Shown piece after piece: positions 32,731-40,249 of a stretch of DNA of 52,500 nucleotides. The notes below the pieces were generated by a model. That model did no database searches, had not been told where the DNA came from, and saw only the letters and a list, made by a program, of their open reading frames with translations. Position numbers and translations under genes: made by a program. This DNA is from Mesostigma viride (taxonomy: Eukaryota; Streptophyta; Mesostigmatophyceae; Mesostigmatales; Mesostigmataceae), in assembly GCA_009746045.1 (NCBI GenBank), contig RPFO01000253.1, forward strand, positions 2,692,975 to 2,745,474, read 5' to 3'. Position 1 is the first letter of the stretch. Each line of letters starts with the position of its first letter.

Positions 32731-33192
32731 ATGGGTGTAGACACCTCCCCCGCTGCCCTTGCACAGCTGGATGAGCTGAGGAAAAAGAGGGAGCGCCAGC
32801 AGGTGGTGAAACGGATGCTAGAGTTCAAGGCCGGGGCTGCAAAGGCCAATAGCACAAAGCGTGGCCACCACTGGGATGACGCCAAGAAGGACAAGCAGCG
32901 TGGCCAGCACCCATACACCAAGGCGGTGTTCTATGGGGGGGTGGGGGATGCCACTGGGGGGCAGGGTGATGAGGATGAGTGTGACACTGCCCACATTCCT
33001 TGCTTGCGCTGCTCTAAGACTGACGCACCCGACGATGCCCCCTTCCTGCTGTGCAGCTCATCCGGGTGCGAAGGAGGCCTCCATCTGAGCTGCACGATCC
33101 CCCTGCTGCCTATCGTGCCCAAAGGGGTCTGGTTCTGCCCAGTTTGCTGTGGAGAGGACTGTGACAATGGCAGTGACAGTGACAGTGACTAG
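32731..33192 (+). CDS. PHD-finger protein (gene or last exon)
   Basis: From ATG 32731 the frame gives 153 residues. Residues about 10-55 are charged and helical (LDELRKKRERQQVVKRMLEF). Residues about 93-145 form a complete C4HC3 PHD finger: CLRC, then CSSSGC, GGLHLSC and WFCPVC. The tail is acidic (NGSDSDSD). PHD fingers read histone H3 tails; which mark this one reads cannot be told. The frame is open 25 codons upstream of the ATG, and a possible acceptor AG lies near 32675, so this may be a 3' exon of a larger gene. A TGTAA motif at 33259-33263 would suit the algal poly(A) signal. No sign of decay. Confidence 0.65.
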   Translation: MGVDTSPAALAQLDELRKKRERQQVVKRMLEFKAGAAKANSTKRGHHWDDAKKDKQRGQHPYTKAVFYGGVGDATGGQGDEDECDTAHIPCLRCSKTDAPDDAPFLLCSSSGCEGGLHLSCTIPLLPIVPKGVWFCPVCCGEDCDNGSDSDSD

Positions 33193-33553
33193 TACAGCGA
33201 GCGTCCAGGTAGCAACCTGCCTCAGTTAATTACTTGCAGACCGCTAATCAGATTGACCTGTAAATTGGCGGGCGTATTTGTCGATCAATTTTGGAATTTT
33301 GCATATCTTTGTGGCCTCTAATTCCATGATTTCATGTCACTTTTATGCAATGTTCGGAAAAAAAGGTGCTTTTGGGGGGGAAAATTAATTACTCTCACAA
33401 TGCACCTCAGATGCTACTTGTGAGTAGCCCAATGTTTTGGCCTTGAACGATTCTACATGGGTATATCTCGGTGTCCCAAACGGATGTGTGGATTGGCTGG
33501 GGCATACCTAGTCCTAATTAGCGTCTTTTGCTATTTATAGCGCATTATTGGCG
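33193..33553 (+). other. Probable 3' UTR and spacer after the PHD gene
   Basis: Non-coding, AT-richer than the gene, with TGTAA at 33259. It ends at the target site of the truncated R2-like insertion. Confidence 0.45.
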
Positions 33554-33566
33554 TATATATGGGGGT

Positions 33567-33888
33567 CCTGACCTCCGCCTTCTTCAAGGAGTGTTGCCGG
33601 CTCCGGGAGGACCGGCTGGACCTGGAGGGCCAGCGGGCCCCATGGTCGGCGCGGACCTGGATGTCATATTGGCGTCAGCGCTTGTCGGTGGCGCTGACTC
33701 GGGCCATGGCTGACATCATGCTCCGCCGTACGCGGGCTGATTTTGCGGTGCAGCAGGGCTATTCGGTTCCTCCCGTTAGGCGTTTCCATTGGTCTTCTCG
33801 TAGTATAGCGCTTTGACATGGCTCTGTATATAGGTTTATAGCTGGGCGTTTGCTTTGGTTTGAGTGATTTCACTCTGCTGTACGTAAT
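33567..33888 (+). mobile_element. 5'-truncated copy of the R2-like element, 13-bp TSD
   Basis: Matches 19930-20251 with only a handful of substitutions, among them GACGTC/GATGTC and a change that turns the stop codon TAG into TCG. It is flanked by TATATATGGGGGT at 33554-33566 and 33889-33901. It keeps the last 66 or so codons and the 3' UTR. 5' truncation plus a target-site duplication is the hallmark of target-primed reverse transcription. It fixes the true 3' end of the element at ...GTA-GTAAT without a poly(A) tail. Confidence 0.92.
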
Positions 33889-33904
33889 TATATATGGGGG
33901 TAGA

Positions 33905-34055
33905 GCAAGGGTCCTTTACATTCCCACCCTTGCAGGAAGTAGCTTAGAATGTATGATAGGCCATATGCCCCTTCTCTGGGCTATGTGCTACATATACTCC
34001 CAACGGAGTTATGTTCCTAATTAATTAATTAATTAATTAATTAATTAATTAATGG
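33905..34055 (+). mobile_element. LINE 3'-end fragment with CAAC hairpin and (TTAA)n tail
   Basis: Contains GTGCTACATATACTCCCAAC; hairpin ACTCC (33996-34000), loop CAAC, GGAGT (34005-34009); then a run of AATT repeats to about 34052. Only 3' UTR remains. Confidence 0.65.
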
Positions 34056-34515
34056 GGGTAGTACCCTCAACAAGTGCATGGACAACTCACCAAGCATTGC
34101 TGAGCATAGTGGAAATGAATGTAGGTTTATATTAGCATGTGTCAATTTTAGGGTGGTTTTGTGGCGCACTTCCCCTTAATTAATTAATTATTAATTAATA
34201 GCTCGACACACCGTAAACCCATATATGTCCGTGACATGCCCATGCGTGGCTTCCTCCACCCCACCCATCCATCATGGAATATGTGCTACATGATCTCCCA
34301 ACGGAGGCATGTTATAATTTAATTTAATTTTTTAAATGCCCATGCGCGCATGACACGCAAGTACTTACTTACTTATCTTTATAGTAGTAGATATAATAGA
34401 CCGGTAGGATTGTGTGCACCCACCATCCAACTATCTGGACACCGGGGTTAATGCTCCGTGACTCCCCAACGGGAGCAATTCGTCAGGTTAGTGAATTAAT
34501 TCATTCATCCACCAC
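34056..34515 (+). mobile_element. Further LINE 3'-end fragments in tandem
   Basis: 34255-34332 matches the family-B 3' end at 24640-24710 (hairpin CTCC 34295-34298 / GGAG 34303-34306, AATTT tail). 34336-34480 ends with TTAATGCTCCGTGACTCC, the family-C 3' end, with hairpin CTCCC (34462-34466), CAAC, GGGAG (34471-34475). A TTAA-repeat block lies at 34178-34200. Confidence 0.6.
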
Positions 34516-34872
34516 ATGATCAGCCACTTCGTGTTCGCCGCTATCCCTCCATACGCAGATCTCCCCACACACAGCCGCGCGGCTTCCGCGATCGTCGCGC
34601 CTTTCATCTCCAACAACTGCTTTAATCCTCAACTCAGGCAACGCTGGACCGCATTGCGTCCAGGAATAGTTGTCTCACTTAAAAAAAGCAAATGTACACC
34701 AATCACTTATGCCAAATATATTATACATGCAATATGGAAACAGATGTCTCACTTAGTATGGATGCATCAACGAGACAACAATATCAACGAAGTACAATTA
34801 TGCATGGTCCGAATTCTCCTCATTTCAGGCTGGCGGTCATATTGCCTAATTGACTATGCACAATAATTCTCA
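34516..34872. other. AT-rich stretch, no supported gene
   Basis: A 116-codon plus-strand frame is present but has no recognisable domain and its composition is unlike the coding regions here. It is best read as the 3' flank of the minus-strand gene that ends at 34873. Confidence 0.45.
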
Positions 34873-35742
34873 TCAATCGAGAATCTCTAGTTTCGGCCTC
34901 TTCCCACTACGCTCTGCACAGCCCGCTGGCTCGTCCGGCTCTTTCGTGAGGTCAATGCACACGGGGCCACTAGCGCCGTGCCGGCTGCCAGCAGCAGCAT
35001 GCTTTTCCCTGGCTGATCCTGATGGTTTGGTATCAGAGGCAGCCGATACAGGCGCAGACATTTGACTGGCACGCCTTGGTGCAGGCTGGCTTGCATGCAA
35101 GGGGGCATGATTTTCCAGAGAAGCGTAAGGCACCTGCCGGGGCAAGACGCCCTGGAGCTCCAGCGCCAACCGGTTTGCATAGTGTAGCTTCAACTTAAGC
35201 ACACGCACGGGGTTGCAGATTCTCCACGACGTGCTCCTCCGTTGGATAACGCCCATGGTAACCGTTGTTGTTTGGAAGAGCTTCTTGCCCTCGGGGGCCT
35301 CTTCTGTGTCTCCCACAAATGCAGGGCCTAACGGCCTTGTCGCCCGCGGGACTTTATCAAACGTGCATCGATAGAGCTTTACTACGATTCTACCAACGTT
35401 TGCCAGCGCGCCATCGGTAGCAGATCCGCCTTCACTTGTTTTTAAGGGGGCAAACCCCAGGTACCGCCCTTTTATGGTAGAGAATTCTTTCCGCCGGCTG
35501 GTGCAACGAAGGTGCGAGCCGGAAACGCCGTCCACGGAAATCTTAGCAGCGAACACCTTGCCAAGCTGGCGGAGTCGCCCTGGCTTCAGGTTCATGCAGA
35601 CCACGTACCGTATTGGCCCGCCATGGAGATCGACAACAGCGCACCGTTCTCCGTCGGGAAGCCTTGCTGTTGCTAGCCGGTGCTCCGTGGCATTGTCCAC
35701 CGTTTTAATCCACAGCTCGTCGTCGATGTCTACAGACGTCAT
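34873..35742 (-). CDS. Uncharacterised 289-aa protein, possible DUF7918-like domain, C-terminal SIM-like motif
   Basis: Single uninterrupted minus-strand ORF; I chose ATG at 35742-35740 (MTSVDIDDELW) because the frame upstream has only a non-ATG start. Residues about 1-190 look like one globular beta-rich domain: YVVCMNLKPGRLRQLGKVFA, KISVDGVSGSHLRC, GRYLGFAPLKTSEG and GRIVVKLYRCTFDKV. The succession 'VDG...R...F.PL...G.I.VK.YR' reminds me of the DUF7918 family of fungi and algae, but I cannot confirm it. The C-terminal 90 residues are Ser/Ala/Pro-rich and include VCIDLTKEPDEP, which fits a SUMO-interacting motif, and a basic RSGKRPK. It may be a nuclear protein; no enzymatic motif is seen. 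It sits among repeats but shows no damage. Confidence 0.6.
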   Translation of the reverse strand: MTSVDIDDELWIKTVDNATEHRLATARLPDGERCAVVDLHGGPIRYVVCMNLKPGRLRQLGKVFAAKISVDGVSGSHLRCTSRRKEFSTIKGRYLGFAPLKTSEGGSATDGALANVGRIVVKLYRCTFDKVPRATRPLGPAFVGDTEEAPEGKKLFQTTTVTMGVIQRRSTSWRICNPVRVLKLKLHYANRLALELQGVLPRQVPYASLENHAPLHASQPAPRRASQMSAPVSAASDTKPSGSAREKHAAAGSRHGASGPVCIDLTKEPDEPAGCAERSGKRPKLEILD

Positions 35743-36231
35743 AGCGACCAAAGAACGTCTACCGATGTCGTTCGGCGCAATGAGCGCGCTGGCTTTATCT
35801 GTGGCCCCTCAGTGGCGGGAAAGCACAAACACGTTGAGAAAAAACGATGAATTTTGTCTTGCTCGATAGTGTTATTGGATCGTGCAGATCGGAGGGCGTA
35901 CTAGGCTGCAAATACTCCTACTCCCAATTGTGTCGTCGTAGCTTTGTTATATGACACTCTAAACCACAATTTCTAGGTTATTGTCGCACCCCCGGTAGGC
36001 GGTAAGGTGGGAAGCCGTAAATTGGAAACAAATTTGTCTATGAATGATAGTGATTGATGGTGATCGTCGCTATAGTTTACCAAGGTTTGCTGAGGTTATG
36101 AAATCTCTTATCTAAACATATTAAAAACCATTTTTAAAAAGAAAAGAACTACGCACTAAGAGCTTCACCAGTCATAACTCAGAACTCAGAAGTCATGACA
36201 ACTCATCACGTTGTTGAGTTGAGTTGAGTTT
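35743..36231. other. Intergenic, presumed promoter side of the 34873-35742 gene
   Basis: No supported gene. A short run of GAGTT repeats at about 36214-36229 abuts the direct repeat that begins at 36232. Confidence 0.4.
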
Positions 36232-36767
36232 ATCTGGCGGAGCCAATTTTCGGAAGAACCGTTAGGTTCGCCAGAATTGGCGAAGCTTATAAGGCCGTAC
36301 ATGTGAGAAAACATAGGAATAGGGGATGAAAATCCGTCAATCCATCCATCCATACATACATACATCCACCGAATTTGTCCCGAATTTGCAAGCATAAGGG
36401 TGAGGTTCTTCCGAAAATTGGCTCCGCCGTAGAGTTTCAACGGGCAAGTTGCAAACACGCACGTTACTTGATTCCCGCGCCGCCGGCGCGGGTGTACCGA
36501 CAGGGGTATTTTTGCCACCCCCCATAATCTGGCGGAGCCAATTTTCGGAAGAACCGTTAGGTTCGCCAGAATTGGCGAAGCTTATAAGGCCGTACACGTG
36601 AGAAAACATAGGAATAGGGGATGAAAATCCGTCAATCCATCCATCCATACATACATACATCCACCGAATTTGTCCCGAATTTGCAAGCATAAGGGTGAGG
36701 TTCTTCCGAAAATTGGCTCCGCCGTAGAGTTTCAACGGGCAAGTTGCAAACACGCACGTTACTTGAT
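36232..36767 (+). repeat. Two 241-bp direct repeats, each containing a 25-bp perfect inverted repeat
   Basis: Copy 1 is 36232-36472 and copy 2 is 36527-36767 (offset 295), identical except for one base noticed (ATGTGAG/ACGTGAG). In copy 1 the arms GGCGGAGCCAATTTTCGG... (36236-36260) and ...TTCCGAAAATTGGCTCCGCC (36404-36428) pair perfectly over 25 bp. Another hairpin, TTCGCCA-GAAT-TGGCGAA, lies just inside. The 54-bp spacer carries CCCGCGCC-GCC-GGCGCGGG (36474-36492). The array sits directly upstream of the HUH-element ORFs and could be its subterminal region or an unrelated MITE pair. Confidence 0.85.
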
Positions 36768-36852
36768 ATACGAAGGCAAAATGAAAAAAGTTAAAACGTT
36801 AGCCGCCGACAATCTGGAGCGTACGATGATGGATCCAACGGCCGCGATAAAC

Positions 36853-36867
36853 CCGCTAAGTTAGCGG
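36853..36867. repeat. Left hairpin of the HUH element
   Basis: CCGCTAA-G-TTAGCGG, perfect 7-bp stem with one-base loop, about 180 bp upstream of the first ORF. It is followed by an A/C-rich leader up to the ATG at 37044. Confidence 0.6.
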
Positions 36868-37043
36868 CTTGGGTCGTCCGTCCAGAATACTACAAAATAC
36901 TACACATAAACAACCAATCCAAAACAAGCAAACTACGGAAAACAAACGGCCTTCGGCCCCAACGGTCACAAATCCAACGGAAACGACCCGAAATCGATAA
37001 GACCACCGAAACGACGCAGCCGCAGGCCGCACCGACAGCCACC

Positions 37044-37487
37044 ATGTCTTCTGACGACGAGGAAAACCCACAATACCTCACGCCCACCAAGGCCACGCAG
37101 GCGGACTTTGGGGGCCAAACCCCTAGAACGCCGCAAGATGAAATTGACTCACTGGTAGATGTGGGCAGGTGCGCTAAGAGCGCCCTCGAAAGTATCACAA
37201 AGAAAAGACAACGGGATGACGACGGCATCCTAGTGGAGATTGCCCTGGCCAAAAAAAAGGTGGAAGAAACAAAGACGCAGATCCAAGTGATCGCCACAGA
37301 AGTGCACAACCTACAGATGAGGCGAGGGTGGTTCAACATTCAAAAGCGTTATAAGCAGGAGCAGGAGGAGGTTGAGCGACTTGAAAACGATCACAAAAAC
37401 AAACGCCTGGCGGCGGCCGACAAGCTCTACCAGGTGCTTCCCCTGCTTATAGATGCAGTGGAGGGAATAACCTACCTTCAACAATGA
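37044..37487 (+). CDS. HUH element ORF1: acidic-basic coiled-coil protein
   Basis: 147 residues from ATG 37044 in a good start context (GCCACCATGT). Residues 1-35 are acidic and Pro/Thr-rich. KKRQR near residue 53 could be a nuclear signal. Residues about 60-130 are strongly helical and charged (EIALAKKKVEETKTQIQVIA, RYKQEQEEVERLENDHKNKR), a likely coiled coil. No enzymatic motif. The stop codon overlaps the next start as ATGA (37484-37487), so the two ORFs are probably read from one mRNA. I infer a structural or DNA-binding helper of the nuclease. It is not similar to LINE ORF1 or gag proteins in the window. Confidence 0.6.
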   Translation: MSSDDEENPQYLTPTKATQADFGGQTPRTPQDEIDSLVDVGRCAKSALESITKKRQRDDDGILVEIALAKKKVEETKTQIQVIATEVHNLQMRRGWFNIQKRYKQEQEEVERLENDHKNKRLAAADKLYQVLPLLIDAVEGITYLQQ

Positions 37488-38050
37488 TCGATGATAAAGC
37501 GGGGCACAGCAGTACCAGCGAAGACGAGGAGGAGTTTACTGAAACACAAAGCGACAAGGACTTCATAGATGACGCCGAGGTCAACCAGGGTTCGCCCCCG
37601 CCCAGGGAGGAGACACCACCTCCCGTCCTGCACCTCCCGTCCGCTAGTCCTGCACCTCCCGGAACCTCTGCAAGTCATGTGGCACCTCCACCTTTCTCTG
37701 CGGGGTGTCAGTATTGCAAAAAAACCTTTTCCTCCATGCGAGGGTTGAAAAGACACACGACAGTGCAGCACACGAACAGAATCCTTGAAGAGAACATGCG
37801 AGCCCTGTCCCTTGCCCTCGTCCCGGTTCCTGCTGCCAACGCTCCGCCTCCAGTGCCTCCAGCCGACGTTCCAGCGCAAGACCCTCCAGCAGCCGCTGCA
37901 CGTCGCCCGCGTCGTCGTCGCAATGCCGACAATGACGATGAAGAACCAGCAGCGCCGTGCCCGGAATTTGTCGACGGTAAAAAAACAATCCCACCCCGCC
38001 AGGTCAAGCATTACAGTAAACCCGCCTGGCAACAGCGACATCACGGATGA
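37484..38050 (+). CDS. HUH element ORF2: C2H2 zinc-finger protein
   Basis: 188 residues from ATG 37484. Residues 1-45 are acidic (STSEDEEEFTETQSDKD), followed by a Pro-rich linker. A C2H2 finger (CQYCKKTFSSMRGLKRH...H; C-x2-C-x12-H-x4-H) lies at about residues 71-90, and a basic cluster (RRPRRRR) near 140-148. A C2H2 finger suggests sequence-specific DNA binding, for example to element ends. An A7 run at 37979-37985 lies inside the overlap with the Rep frame. A +1 shift there, or loss of one A, would fuse this protein to the nuclease, so ORF2 and ORF3 may really be one protein with finger plus Rep. Confidence 0.6.
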   Translation: MIDDKAGHSSTSEDEEEFTETQSDKDFIDDAEVNQGSPPPREETPPPVLHLPSASPAPPGTSASHVAPPPFSAGCQYCKKTFSSMRGLKRHTTVQHTNRILEENMRALSLALVPVPAANAPPPVPPADVPAQDPPAAAARRPRRRRNADNDDEEPAAPCPEFVDGKKTIPPRQVKHYSKPAWQQRHHG

Positions 38051-38726
38051 ACAAGTGCAGGTCGTGCACGACTGGCTTGATACACACGCCAGCCGCTGCT
38101 TCGCGGTGTGCGAGCGGGGTGCTGCTGCTGGAAAGCTTCACGTCCAAGCCGTCGCCACCATCTTCACGTCCGGATCCTTACCTGTCGCTAAATCGCTGAA
38201 GGAGGCCCTGGGTTGGGTTCCCCACGTGCCGCCCGGTAGCAAGGTGATGGTTTCAGAGCTGGCAGAAAAGGACATGCACACGTACCTGGGCATGCTCGGG
38301 TATTGCAACAAAGACGCGCACAAGCCTGCCGCTGACTTTCGCCTCATCGTCAACGTGGGCAACACGCCTGCCATGATGGAAGACGGACGCATTATTTTCA
38401 TGAAGTACCACGCAACGTCAAAGGGCAAGGTGGCCCTGTCGCCATCCAACATTTTGCAGAAGATGGTGGCGTACATGAATGCCAACCGGATGTGGGAGGA
38501 CATTGAGCCCGATGAATTGCTCCTCCACATGCACCGCAGTGGCCATTACGTTGTACACGAGAGCTGGGTTGCACCCAAGAATGGACTTCAGGGCATGGTC
38601 ATGGGCAGGGTAACAGCAGCATTAATATTAAATGGGCATGATGTAAACAAGAAGACAGTGGATTTAGTGAGGAAAGTCTATTTTTATGATCCCAAACGGC
38701 CTGGCCGTGTCCGTGTGCTGAATTAA
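37923..38726 (+). CDS. HUH element ORF3: Rep-type HUH endonuclease (rolling-circle transposase candidate)
   Basis: 267 residues if started at ATG 37923; the frame is open further upstream but without ATG. The nuclease core begins near SDITDEQVQVVHDWLDTH, followed by SRCFAVCERG (possible motif 1), KLHVQAVATI (His-x-Gln form of the metal-binding HUH motif) and YLGMLGYCNKD (Y-x-x-K-D, the single catalytic tyrosine that would nick and covalently hold one DNA strand). The 130 residues after it have no Walker A or other helicase motif, unlike viral Rep or Helitron proteins, and are helical (NILQKMVAYMNANRMWED). The frame is intact to TAA 38724-38726. Expression by frameshift from ORF2, splicing or internal start cannot be decided here. 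Confidence 0.7.
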   Translation: MPTMTMKNQQRRARNLSTVKKQSHPARSSITVNPPGNSDITDEQVQVVHDWLDTHASRCFAVCERGAAAGKLHVQAVATIFTSGSLPVAKSLKEALGWVPHVPPGSKVMVSELAEKDMHTYLGMLGYCNKDAHKPAADFRLIVNVGNTPAMMEDGRIIFMKYHATSKGKVALSPSNILQKMVAYMNANRMWEDIEPDELLLHMHRSGHYVVHESWVAPKNGLQGMVMGRVTAALILNGHDVNKKTVDLVRKVYFYDPKRPGRVRVLN

Positions 38727-38913
38727 TTTGTATTGTCCGCGCATTTCCGGTGCACGTCACCGGCCGGACCTTGTGACAGCGCCAGAATTTGTTGTATGAC
38801 TTCTGAGGCGCCACAACACACTGGGCTTTGTAGGTAGAAAAATGTCTGTGCGTCGCGCTTAAATATTTTAATATAATTTTAATGAAAAGTTTGAAAATTT
38901 TCGTAAACCTTAC

Positions 38914-38944
38914 CTAAGCTTAGCCGCTAGGCGGCTAAGCTTAG
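38914..38944. repeat. Right terminal hairpin of the HUH element
   Basis: Perfect 14-bp stem, CTAAGCTTAGCCGC (38914-38927) and GCGGCTAAGCTTAG (38931-38944), with loop TAG. Such a hairpin near the 3' end is typical of rolling-circle transposons, where it may mark strand termination. It lies 187 bp after the Rep stop codon. Confidence 0.75.
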
Positions 38945-38950
38945 CCAACT

Positions 38951-40249
38951 GACATGTGCACATCGATATAGTCTCAAAAAAAAAATACATGGCAGGACCC
39001 ATCACGTGAGTCGTCATAGGTCGTCATGGGGCCTGGCCAGTGACCTGTGGCGATGCCTGCAGCCCCGCACGTGAGCAAAAGTTTCACAGTTCGCTGTGAG
39101 TTGACGATGCTCGTAGTGGAGAAAAATTATTCTGACGACCTTACACTTCTAACTGCCCATGTTGTTCCCTTACCATGTTGTTGATTGTTTGTTGTTTTGT
39201 GATGTGTCCCCGGCTCCCCGCCCGTCCCCGGTCGCCGCCGGCCGCCGCACACGGGCAGCAGAGAATTTACATAGGAATTTCCGGGTAAATGGGTATTTTT
39301 TATTAACCAATAGGAATATTGGTAGGTTAAGAGGTACCACGTATTAAGAGGTACCACGTATTTTACATAGGAATTTTATGTAGTGGCCGAGGGCCGTATA
39401 TAGGTATTTAGTGTGTCCCATGTGCGGCGTGGGCAACAACAACAACAACAACTAAACTAACTAACACTTCTGGCCCTTACAGCCTCAGGAGCTCTTTCCA
39501 GGTTCGTCATGATGAAGCACGATGAGTTATTAGTCGTATCCTGGTCGTATGATAATTCAGTCCTTGGAGTTTGGGTGCCCTCTAATTAATCATACAACCT
39601 GTACGACCAACGTACATTTCTATTTAGTAATTATTACTGCAGGCTGCTGGATCGTGGATGCTGTGAAGTGGGAGACTATGTACCATGTAAACAATCAATT
39701 GCCGAAGCCTGCGAGAGCACTGCCGAGTAAAGCCCATGTCCCTGAATAATTACCATGCCGAGCTGGGCTAAAAGCCTCGGGCTGGAGAACGCATGGACAT
39801 GGAAAGCACGCGCTTTATAAGAATGGCTATATAAGCTTCATGAACGACTTAAATTGAGATTGCACGATTAGTGTCAGTTATATCCAATCAGGGCCACCAT
39901 GTGGTCCTCAGAAAAAGTGCTTGACAGTGCCCAATCTTCAACGTTTAGTTGTCAGTAGATCCTAATGCTTGTCGCCCTGGGTTATTTAACAGTATGGGTA
40001 TCTCGAGCAAATGACAATCCCCCCTATTCCCCATGCGGATATTAACTGTGCGATGTGGTCGTTGTGGTGACCGATCATGCTTAGGCGTAGCGACTACCCG
40101 GGAGTGTTGCTCGGTTTAGGGGATATTTGGAACTAGTTGTGCATACATTGTCGACCTAGACGTGCCATCCACGCTTCTTCGGCACCACATCCGGTTCATG
40201 GCCTGCATAGTTTTGAACTGACAGTCTCCTGTCAGCGCACGCCTGGCCT
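38951..40249. other. Intergenic; short direct repeats and microsatellite only
   Basis: No supported gene. Contains a direct repeat of about 17 bp (TTAAGAGGTACCACGTA, 39328-39360), a (CAA)n run at about 39433-39451 and a GC-rich block at 39208-39255. The last part should hold the promoter of the PPR gene. Confidence 0.45.

Larger units (their letters stand above)
36527..38944 (+). mobile_element. Replitron-like HUH (Rep) transposon candidate
   Basis: Between the second direct repeat and the hairpin at 38914-38944 lie three plus-strand ORFs: coiled-coil (37044-37487), C2H2 finger (37484-38050) and a HUH endonuclease (37923-38726). Hairpins at 36853-36867 and 38914-38944 share the GCTAAG/CTTAGC theme. 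Replitrons, described from Chlamydomonas-type algae, are eukaryotic transposons with a single-tyrosine Rep-type HUH nuclease and no helicase, which fits. The exact termini and any target-site duplication were not resolved, so the limits given are provisional. An endogenised CRESS-virus Rep is less likely, because no SF3 helicase follows the nuclease. Confidence 0.6.

Noticed and set aside
36186-36753. Minus-strand ORFs across the 241-bp repeats
   Set aside because: Both are the same repeat translated; they include hairpin sequence and have no domain.
36527-38944. Integrated CRESS-DNA virus
   Set aside because: No SF3 helicase or capsid follows the HUH domain, and hairpin ends and repeats fit a transposon better; not fully excluded.
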